Shown here piece by piece: positions 57,806 to 64,000 of a stretch of 64,000 nt of DNA (positions within the stretch are counted from its first letter, which is position 1; every line of letters starts with the position of its first letter). The DNA comes from Clostridia bacterium (GTDB lineage Bacteria > Bacillota > Clostridia > Acetivibrionales > DSM-2933). Under the pieces are notes generated by a model, which saw only the letters and a program-made list of their open reading frames with translations, was not told the DNA's origin and ran no database searches. The stretch covers positions 147,922 through 211,921 of the forward strand of contig JAOAEJ010000013.1 of assembly GCA_026416815.1 (NCBI GenBank), written 5' to 3'. The translations under genes and the position numbers were made by a program.

Positions 57806-57849
57806 AAAAAAGGGACGGTAGCAAAACAAAGAATTATGCTACCGCCCTA
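57806..57849 (-). terminator. Terminator of secreted protein gene 2
   Basis: On the minus strand AGGGCGGTAGC pairs with GCTACCGTCCCT and is followed by TTTTTTG. Confidence 0.85.
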
Positions 57850-57892
57850 AGTGGTTTATACAAAAATGTGTTTTTTGATTAAGTACTTTTAA

Positions 57893-58330
57893 TTAGTATA
57901 CCTCTAAGGAATAGGGTACACCTGGTGCAGGATCTATAGATGTTGTACCTCCCATCCATACAACTGATACATAATATGTACCGGGTAGCAGAAACTTTGA
58001 AAACTGTTCGTTTACATTACCTCTACTAGTCGAACTTGCAGAGTAAATTAATTGTTTAGAGCCATTGTATAAGCGAAGGTCAAAATTAGCTCCGTAACCA
58101 TTGCATAAAAGGAATGATATATCATCAGGAGCGCCATTATTGAATACAAAATAATCAATGTCACCAGCAGTAGCTCTTCCAGTTACATAGGAATCCATTC
58201 TAATCGAGTCTGCTACAGAAAAGTTGTTGTTGAACTCAGATTCTGTAATGTAGCTAGTAGCAAAACAATTTACACTAAACGTGAGTGTTAATGATAAAAT
58301 CATTAATAAAGATAATAGTTTTCTGTACAT
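57893..58330 (-). CDS. Small secreted protein with PPC-like domain (2)
   Basis: 145 residues, ATG 58330 with GGGAGGA upstream. Signal peptide (about 1-25, NCFATS) followed by one PPC-type beta domain: ESEFNNNFSVADSI, GDIDYFVFN, FDLRLYNGSKQL and LLPGTYYVSV, ending PYSLEVY. No other domain. Same family pattern as 56712-57173 but low identity outside the motif residues. It is read leftward from control module copy 2, divergent from the HTH-TIR gene. Confidence 0.8.
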   Translation of the reverse strand: MYRKLLSLLMILSLTLTFSVNCFATSYITESEFNNNFSVADSIRMDSYVTGRATAGDIDYFVFNNGAPDDISFLLCNGYGANFDLRLYNGSKQLIYSASSTSRGNVNEQFSKFLLPGTYYVSVVWMGGTTSIDPAPGVPYSLEVY

Positions 58331-58355
58331 AAAATATTCCTCCCAAAAAAATTTT

Positions 58356-58557
58356 AAAATTAATATGTATTTATTTACAAGCCGGCTTGCTCATCTGTGA
58401 GTATTATAAACCCTCGCCATGAAGATGTGCGTGCATAATCTGTGAATTTTTGGTGCATAAACAATGAAAAAAGCGTGCAAAAATTAATTGTTATGGTTAT
58501 AATTGTAAATAAATCATGATTGTAGCAGATAAATGCAGATAATTGAGGTGTATGTAA
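58356..58557. promoter_or_regulatory. Shared control module, copy 2 (divergent)
   Basis: GTGCATAA boxes at 58431-58438 and 58453-58460 (22 bp apart); leftward TATAAT complement at 58403-58408, again 22 bases from the near box; rightward TATAAT at 58498-58503 for the HTH-TIR gene. No good -35 in either direction, which fits an activator-dependent promoter. Confidence 0.82.
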
Positions 58558-60102
58558 ATGTACGATACAAGAGAAAAAGTACTTAACATTAAAGCTTTAC
58601 TGGACATTATATTTAAAACCACTAATACAGGTGCAAATATACTTGCAGATATGTACCTTCTAAAAAATGTATCAACAATTTCCAGGTGGAAGAGTGGGAA
58701 GGTAACACCTACCTACACTGATTTGCAAAAGGTTATAGAGTTTGCTGTCAGTGAGTCAACCGAGGTACAGCAGGTAAAAATGCGAAAGCAGATTGAGGAT
58801 TTGATAATGAGCCTGCCATTGGATGAAGAGCTTGCGGCTGTAATATTAAATAAAAACGCCTTCAGTGACTTCCTACTGGAAGCATTAAGTGTTTCCCTCC
58901 TACCGAAAGATAAGGATAACAAATCACCACTGGAGCAAGAAAGAGAATTTCATGATGAAATTGATACTAAACCTATCGCTGAAACATTTCAACAAACAGA
59001 CTATATAAGCAGTAAGAAAAACGATGTGGTATTTCTTTACAATATGGAGGACAGGCCTGTTGTAAAGAAAATAGGGGCACAGTTAAAGGAGTTTGGTATT
59101 CTATCCTGGGTGGACATATGGAGTATACGTCCTGGAGTGCCGTGGCGTGAGGAGCTGGAGGAACAGATAAATGATATAGAAGCTACTGTGGTCTTTATAG
59201 GAAAAAGCAGTACGAGTATTTTGCAGGACGGAGAGATAAATACATTTTTACAGCAGATGCTGGAGCGTAAACGCCCTGTCATACCCGTAATTTTGCCGGG
59301 ATGTAGAAAAACTCCGAGGATTCCACGCTTCCTTAGCTGCGTATTATGGGTAGACTTCCGGCGGAATGATACTAACCCAATCGAACAACTTGCATACGGC
59401 ATTGACTGTAAATGTCCTTTTTATATAGAAGAAATGGGTCAAGATGATGTGAAAAATAGAATTAATGGGCTTTGGGGTTTACTTAAAAAAAGTATCCCGG
59501 TTTTTGGGTATGTTCTTGTTGGAATCGTTTTAGTAACGATATCAACACTAGGTGTACAAAACATAATGAATATAAGTGGAGTAAGCCGCAAAGCCAATGT
59601 AGTTATTCAGCGTACAGGGGCCGATGTTACTTATTCAATAGAGGATGGAATAGATGTTGCTGAGAACAGAGCCTCAAGTTCTACTAAAGAAGCAAGTAAA
59701 GTGAGTGATTCTGAGGGTAATATACCTACGACAGTAGATAAAGAAAAAGTTAAGGTTGAAAATACACCTTCACCGCCTTCCCAGACTTCATCCGATGTTA
59801 AGCCCAGTCCAGTAAGAAAAAGCACTTCCGAGAAAGTGCAGGATATAAAAGGAGTCCAATCCAATACAGGCACTAGCACTCAGGTGTTAAATAGCGATAA
59901 AAGCAATTTGAGTGAAGAACAAAAAAGTTCTGAGAATAGCAGCAAAACAAATGATATACAAAAATTGTCGCCGGAACAGAAGGCATCAGGGACAGAGAAT
60001 GCGCAAAAGGAAGGAAGTACTGGGAATAATTATATTATCACAATTGACGGTGACGGAAGTAAAGTAGTAGCGGGCGAAAACATTGTTCTATCAGAGGATT
60101 AG
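58558..60102 (+). CDS. HTH-TIR domain protein with transmembrane segment and extracytoplasmic tail
   Basis: 514 residues, ATG 58558 with weak GAGGTG upstream. Residues about 15-68 look like an XRE-type helix-turn-helix (NVSTISRWKSGKVTP). Residues about 153-285 form a TIR domain of the bacterial TIR_2 type: VVFLYNMEDRPVV, SWVDIWSIRPGVPWREELEE, VVFIGKSS, RPVIPVILPG and VLWVDFR. One membrane segment follows (about 315-335), then a Ser/Thr/Lys-rich ~170-residue tail, probably outside, ending in IITIDGDGSKVVAGENIVL. TIR domains act in immune signalling or NAD+ cleavage. A DNA-binding-like head and TIR inside the cell joined to an outer tail suggests a membrane sensor or regulator. The stalk-TPR gene follows 42 bases later. 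Confidence 0.8.
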   Translation: MYDTREKVLNIKALLDIIFKTTNTGANILADMYLLKNVSTISRWKSGKVTPTYTDLQKVIEFAVSESTEVQQVKMRKQIEDLIMSLPLDEELAAVILNKNAFSDFLLEALSVSLLPKDKDNKSPLEQEREFHDEIDTKPIAETFQQTDYISSKKNDVVFLYNMEDRPVVKKIGAQLKEFGILSWVDIWSIRPGVPWREELEEQINDIEATVVFIGKSSTSILQDGEINTFLQQMLERKRPVIPVILPGCRKTPRIPRFLSCVLWVDFRRNDTNPIEQLAYGIDCKCPFYIEEMGQDDVKNRINGLWGLLKKSIPVFGYVLVGIVLVTISTLGVQNIMNISGVSRKANVVIQRTGADVTYSIEDGIDVAENRASSSTKEASKVSDSEGNIPTTVDKEKVKVENTPSPPSQTSSDVKPSPVRKSTSEKVQDIKGVQSNTGTSTQVLNSDKSNLSEEQKSSENSSKTNDIQKLSPEQKASGTENAQKEGSTGNNYIITIDGDGSKVVAGENIVLSED

Positions 60103-60144
60103 TACTTAAATAGAGAAAAAATTGCAGATAAATAGGGGGTTAAT

Positions 60145-62532
60145 ATGTACAAAACAATCATAAAAACTTTTTTAGTTTTAGTAGTAATGCTTGGAATAAC
60201 GCTCCAAATTACTTTTGTCCAAGCGGATTCAAAAGGGATACGGGTAGAGATAAACGGTACGCCTGTTAATTTTGATGTACAGCCGCAGGTGATAGATGGC
60301 AGATTATACGTACCTGTTTGGTACACACTAAAGCTTATGGGGTTTGATGTAAAGTGGGATGGAAAGACAAGGACGGTAACCGGAAGCAGCGATGGCAAGA
60401 CAATAGTGTTAAAAGCAGGCAGCAGAGAGTTGGAAGTAGACAATAAGAAGGTAATGTTAGACGCTCCTGCAGTGATTACTAAGGGAAGACTTTTTGCACC
60501 TTCAGAGCTTATCGAATGGGGACTTGGAATGTCGGTCAATTGGTACAAGGAAGATGATAAAGTGTCTATATGGGATATTAATATAAACGGCAATGATACT
60601 ACCGTATTGGCAGGCAACGGTATTATTGCAAATATTACCAGGAGATACGATGCAAGTAAGGTTAATAAGCTGATTAGTGCTGCGGACAAATTGCTGGACA
60701 GTAAGGATTATGTAAATGCAATAAGCAAATATGAAGAAGCTATCGAGAATATCTCTATCCAGAAAAATCCTATGGAATATGCCGAGGCAAAAAATAGAAT
60801 AGGAATCGCATTTAGCGAATTGGCAGAAGTAATAAACAAGGAACGAAATATTACTAAAGCCATAATGTCTTATGAAGATGCTTTGAAGATTTATACCATT
60901 GAAAGCTATCCAACTGATTACGCTAGGGTTCAAAGTAACCTGGTAACAGCTTACCTGGAACTCTCGGAAATAAGGGACAAGGAGAAAAATCTCGCAGTGG
61001 CTATTCAGGCTTGTCAGGAGTGTCTCAAAGTTTTTACACTTTCTGAATACCCTGGTGAATACGCACAGGTACAAAATCTCGTCGGAGTTGCTTATAATGA
61101 TTTGTCTCAAATAAGAAAAAATAACGATAAAGAACTTAAGCAGGCCTTTGAAGCTTATCAGGAGGCCTTGAATATCTATACAATAGAAAAATACCCATTA
61201 GAGTATGCTAGGGTACAACACAGCTTGGGAAGCTATTATTACAATTTAGCTAAAGCAAGCGATAAGGAAGAAAATATTTCAAAAGCTGTTAAATCGTTTG
61301 CGGAGGCTTTAAAAGTTTTTACGATCGAAAAATATCCTAAAGATTATGCAGACATTCAAGATGCTCTGGGCACTATTTACAGCAGCTTGTCTGAAGTAAG
61401 AGATAAGGAAGAAAACCTTATCAGAGCCATTAAGTCTATAGAGGAAGCACTAAAAGTTAGGACCGTTAAAGACTACCCGTTAGGTTATGCCTCAACCCAA
61501 ACCAAATTGGGAATTGCTTATAGAGCGCTATCGGAACTAAAAGGGGGAGAGGGAAATCTTATAAAGTCTATAGAGGCATATAAAGAAGCTCTAAAAATTT
61601 ACACACCGGAAAAATATCCTCTGAACTATGCGACGGCTCAATCCAATTTTGGCGTGGCATATTGGAGATTGTCGGAAATAAAAGATACGGGGAAAAACCT
61701 TGCTATAGCCATCAATGCTTTTAAAGAGGTTATGAAGGTTTATACGATAGAAAGGTACCCTTTAGATTATGCACGGCAGCAGAATAATCTTGGTATTATA
61801 TATTATAGTTTAGCGAGGCTGGAGAATAAAGAAGAAAACATTATGGGAGCTATTAAGGCTTACCAAGAGGTGTTGAGAGTTCACACAATAGAAACAAACC
61901 CAGTAGAATATGCAAGAGTTCAAAACAATCTGGCAAACGCCTATAGCAGCTTGTCCCAAGTAAAAGACGCAGGAGAAAACCTTGAAAAAGCTATTAAGGC
62001 TCATGAAGAAGCTTTAAAAGTAAGGACTAAGGAAAAATATCCCCTAGGATATGCAATGGCTCAAAATAACTTAGGTGCTGTATACACCAAGTTGTCGGAA
62101 GTAAGAGATAGGGAAAAAAATCTTAATAATGCTATAAAAGCTTTAGAAGAGGCTATAAGTATAAGGACACTTGAAAAGTATCCTTTAGATTATGCAATAA
62201 GCCAAGGCTGTATGGGAGTAGCTTACGGCAAGCTTATGAAAGTAAGGGACAGGGAGGAAAACTTTTATAAAACCAATAAAGCCTACGAGGAAGCTATGAA
62301 AGTATTCACTAAACAGGGCTATCCGATGTACTATGCTCAAGTTCAATATGAACTGGGGAATATATATGCAGCTATGTTTGATATGACGAATGAAAAGGAG
62401 TATATCAAAAAAGCAATTGAGCTTTATGACAAAGCCTTAGAGGTGTTTACTGAGAAAGAGTACCCACCAACTTACAAGGCGGTAATGGAAGAAAGGTCTG
62501 CAGCGGAGAAAAAGCTGCTAACTTGTACCTGA
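60145..62532 (+). CDS. Secreted stalk-domain protein with ~13 TPR-like repeats
   Basis: 795 residues, ATG 60145 with AGGGGG upstream. Signal peptide (to about residue 29), copper-amine-oxidase-type stalk domain (about 30-150, NFDVQPQVIDGRLYVPV), then about 13 repeats of ~47 residues with the pattern NLxxAIKAYEEALKVxTxEKYPLDYAxxQNNLGxAYxxL. This long TPR form is known from cyanobacterial and other proteins, often with CHAT or TIR/NACHT partners; here it is exported. It is 42 bases after the HTH-TIR gene, so the two form an operon and may bind each other across the membrane. A strong terminator follows. Confidence 0.85.
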   Translation: MYKTIIKTFLVLVVMLGITLQITFVQADSKGIRVEINGTPVNFDVQPQVIDGRLYVPVWYTLKLMGFDVKWDGKTRTVTGSSDGKTIVLKAGSRELEVDNKKVMLDAPAVITKGRLFAPSELIEWGLGMSVNWYKEDDKVSIWDININGNDTTVLAGNGIIANITRRYDASKVNKLISAADKLLDSKDYVNAISKYEEAIENISIQKNPMEYAEAKNRIGIAFSELAEVINKERNITKAIMSYEDALKIYTIESYPTDYARVQSNLVTAYLELSEIRDKEKNLAVAIQACQECLKVFTLSEYPGEYAQVQNLVGVAYNDLSQIRKNNDKELKQAFEAYQEALNIYTIEKYPLEYARVQHSLGSYYYNLAKASDKEENISKAVKSFAEALKVFTIEKYPKDYADIQDALGTIYSSLSEVRDKEENLIRAIKSIEEALKVRTVKDYPLGYASTQTKLGIAYRALSELKGGEGNLIKSIEAYKEALKIYTPEKYPLNYATAQSNFGVAYWRLSEIKDTGKNLAIAINAFKEVMKVYTIERYPLDYARQQNNLGIIYYSLARLENKEENIMGAIKAYQEVLRVHTIETNPVEYARVQNNLANAYSSLSQVKDAGENLEKAIKAHEEALKVRTKEKYPLGYAMAQNNLGAVYTKLSEVRDREKNLNNAIKALEEAISIRTLEKYPLDYAISQGCMGVAYGKLMKVRDREENFYKTNKAYEEAMKVFTKQGYPMYYAQVQYELGNIYAAMFDMTNEKEYIKKAIELYDKALEVFTEKEYPPTYKAVMEERSAAEKKLLTCT

Positions 62533-62564
62533 TATTTGCTTTTGAGATAGCTAAATACTATAAA

Positions 62565-62645
62565 TAAAAAATCTATTACATTATGCTCAGCAGATTACCT
62601 ATGATTTTAGGGGGCGAGGAGGCAAAAATGTAGTAGATTTTTTTT
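62565..62645 (+). terminator. Terminator with long structured loop
   Basis: AAAAAATCTATTACATT pairs with AATGTAGTAGATTTTTTTT around a 44-base loop containing GGGGGCGAGGAGG. Confidence 0.75.
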
Positions 62646-62765
62646 GCATGCTTTTTTCACTATTTATGCACTGATAATGCATGGGTTATGCACCCACAAC
62701 TTTATAGCAAAAGTTTATAATAGCCACAAGTAAGCAAGCCGGCTTTGCAATAAAAAAATACTTAT
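62641..62765 (+). promoter_or_regulatory. Shared control module, copy 3
   Basis: Same module reversed: TTATGCAC boxes at 62664-62671 and 62686-62693 (22 bp apart), TATAAT at 62716-62721, 22 bases after the near box, then GCAAGCCGGC as in the other copies. It drives the lectin-like gene at 62832. It overlaps the T run of the preceding terminator. Confidence 0.82.
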
Positions 62766-62831
62766 TACTTCATACTAGCGAAATCGTGTATAAAAGTACA
62801 TGGTAAAAAACAAATCATAAGGAGAATTAAA

Positions 62832-63353
62832 ATGTTAAAACAAAAGTTTATAATGAGGACGACCATATCCTTTATAATGATGTTTGTACTTGTTTTTTGT
62901 GCAATCATGCCTATGAAAGTAAATGCAGCCCTTGCAATAAAAACATCCGACAGTAGTACCCGGTATTATTACAAAATCGTAAATGAAAGAACCAAATTAG
63001 AATTACATATGGCTGCTGACAATAGAGCCTGTGTTTGGTATGATAGCGGTGACTCAAACCAGTGGTATATTGTCTATGGTGGATTCAGTTATGAATATGG
63101 AGCTCCCGTTTATAAAATAATAAACCGTAGAACGAATCTAGAACTGCATATGGCTGCTGACAATAGAGTTGGTGGGTGGAATAATGCAGGAAATTCAAAC
63201 TTGTGGAAGTTTGAAGAACTGCAGTACAGTACTGTCTTTAGGCTTAGAAATGTAAGGACTAGCTTAGAACTTCATAATGCTGCGGATAACAATGTTGTGG
63301 GTTGGAATGGTGCAGGAGACTCAAATGTGTGGACGTTTTATAGAGTATATTAA
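62832..63353 (+). CDS. Small secreted beta-trefoil (ricin-B-like) protein
   Basis: 173 residues, ATG 62832 with AAGGAGAA upstream. Signal peptide (about 1-36, VNAAL), then three repeats of about 42 residues with the pattern Y+IxNxRTxLELHxAADNxVxGWxxAGDSNxWxF. Three repeats ending in a W-containing strand fit a single beta-trefoil of the ricin-B lectin type (SNxW in place of QxW). A sugar- or protein-binding effector outside the cell is likely. It is transcribed from control module copy 3. Confidence 0.8.
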   Translation: MLKQKFIMRTTISFIMMFVLVFCAIMPMKVNAALAIKTSDSSTRYYYKIVNERTKLELHMAADNRACVWYDSGDSNQWYIVYGGFSYEYGAPVYKIINRRTNLELHMAADNRVGGWNNAGNSNLWKFEELQYSTVFRLRNVRTSLELHNAADNNVVGWNGAGDSNVWTFYRVY

Positions 63354-63377
63354 AAGAATTTATAAGTAACCTATGTA

Positions 63378-63420
63378 ACACTCCCCAGCAGGTTTGTTAA
63401 TAAACCTGCTGGGGAGTGTA
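63378..63420 (+). terminator. Perfect 18-bp stem terminator
   Basis: ACACTCCCCAGCAGGTTT pairs with AAACCTGCTGGGGAGTGT around GTTAAT, followed by an AT-rich stretch. Confidence 0.88.
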
Positions 63421-63908
63421 TATTTATAAATACCAACATACATAAGTTAATCACGAAGAAGAGTGACTGATTATTATCTACAGCATATCTATTAATTGAC
63501 AATTAAGAAACGTCAAAAATCAATCAGATTTATATAATGGTTTAACATAATAAACTAATGAGACCTTCCTTTTCTGTGTAATATCTTTTACTAACTAATG
63601 GGCCAAAAGCAATTATATCAAGGAGGTAATAGTCAATCAAGGCTTTAGCTAATTCGGATTTATATAGTGTGGATTGCGGCTAGGGTAAAACAGCATTAAA
63701 AAACTACAAGAAAAGGGCTTTGATAGGAGTTGAGCATGATTACTAAAAAAAGTGTGTTGACATAACCAACGTAGTATGCCAAAATACAAATCTGTTAAGC
63801 GATGTTTATGCTTAATAAATAATAAAAAGTTAATATGTTGGTAGAGATATTTGAGATAGACAGTAAAACAACTGTCTTCTGTCAATTATCAAATTCTAAC
63901 TGAATTTT
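63421..63908. other. Spacer before the 5S rRNA gene
   Basis: About 490 bases. A plus-strand stretch near 63690-63775 (around KKLQEKGF) looks like broken coding sequence with stops, but I cannot assign it. A small stem AGACAGT/ACTGTCT lies at 63858-63877. No tRNA or 23S sequence is recognisable. Confidence 0.5.
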
Positions 63909-64000
63909 CTGTTGGCTATTACGAGAAGGTCACACCCGTTCCCATACCGAACACGGCAGTTAAGCTTCTCAGTGCCGATGATACTTGGACGGTCGCGTCC
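63909..64000 (+). rRNA. 5S ribosomal RNA, 5' part (runs off the window)
   Basis: The core CACACCCGTTCCCATACCGA, ACACGG, AGTTAAGCTTCTCAG and GATACTTGG are the conserved bacterial 5S segments in correct order. The 3' third lies outside the window. The exact first base is estimated. No 23S precedes it within the window, so it is either a lone 5S or the first gene of an operon. Confidence 0.93.

Noticed and set aside
60660..62500. Regular ~140-bp repeat pattern
   Set aside because: It follows the TPR protein repeats in frame, with diverged DNA, and has no spacer-repeat structure.
63649..63885. Minus-strand open frame upstream of the 5S gene
   Set aside because: No ribosome site or domain; the better coding signal, itself broken, is on the other strand.

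Overview
The window looks like a chromosome segment of an anaerobic, low-to-mid GC Firmicute of the polysaccharide-degrading clostridial type (Ruminiclostridium/Acetivibrio-like). This is inferred from strong AGGAGG-type ribosome sites, several GTG/TTG starts, copper-amine-oxidase-type stalk domains, a secreted multi-module amylase with a Thr-Pro linker, and a clostridial-looking 5S rRNA at the right edge. No transposase, phage gene, CRISPR array or tRNA was recognised.

Layout. (1) 1-5.4 kb: the 3' end of an NRPS (C-A-T-TE) fused to a PP-loop/adenine-nucleotide-alpha-hydrolase domain, then a methyltransferase. (2) 5.5-8.7 kb: an ABC exporter pair, a small zinc-ribbon membrane protein, a nitroreductase and a gene remnant. 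(3) 9.1-25.3 kb: three giant paralogous signalling proteins, each Ser/Thr kinase-AAA ATPase-TPR-GAF-GGDEF; the last two are a tandem duplication that includes its upstream DNA. (4) 26.3-32.6 kb: a secreted GH13 amylase under a LacI/MalR-type operator, then a phosphoesterase, an alpha/beta hydrolase and a PH-domain membrane protein. (5) 32.7-37.8 kb: MATE exporter, DegT/StrS-type aminotransferase and BtrN-like radical SAM enzyme on one strand, with a divergent Gfo/Idh/MocA oxidoreductase; together these suggest a small aminocyclitol or amino-sugar pathway. (6) 37.9-54.4 kb: a GGDEF/TPR protein with a decayed ATPase domain, divergent from a 3134-residue PKS-NRPS hybrid followed by two CrtI-like FAD oxidoreductases. 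(7) 54.6-63.4 kb: a variable region with a multi-domain secreted putative peptidase, two decayed copies of the FAD oxidoreductase 3' end, three small secreted proteins (two PPC-like, one beta-trefoil), an HTH-TIR-transmembrane protein and a secreted stalk-TPR protein. (8) The window ends inside a 5S rRNA gene.

Two signals stand out beyond the genes. First, the three small secreted-protein genes share one upstream module: two direct GTGCATAA boxes exactly 22 bp apart, the nearer box exactly 22 bp from a perfect TATAAT. In two copies the module is bidirectional and also faces the HTH-TIR gene or its broken duplicate. The secreted proteins, the HTH-TIR-TM protein and the TPR protein therefore look like one co-regulated, recently shuffled system. 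Second, at least six ~85-105 bp near-palindromic intergenic elements, plus degenerate copies, form long hairpins whose arms covary, which indicates a structured repeat family.

All functional calls come from reading motifs and family resemblance from memory; no database search was possible.
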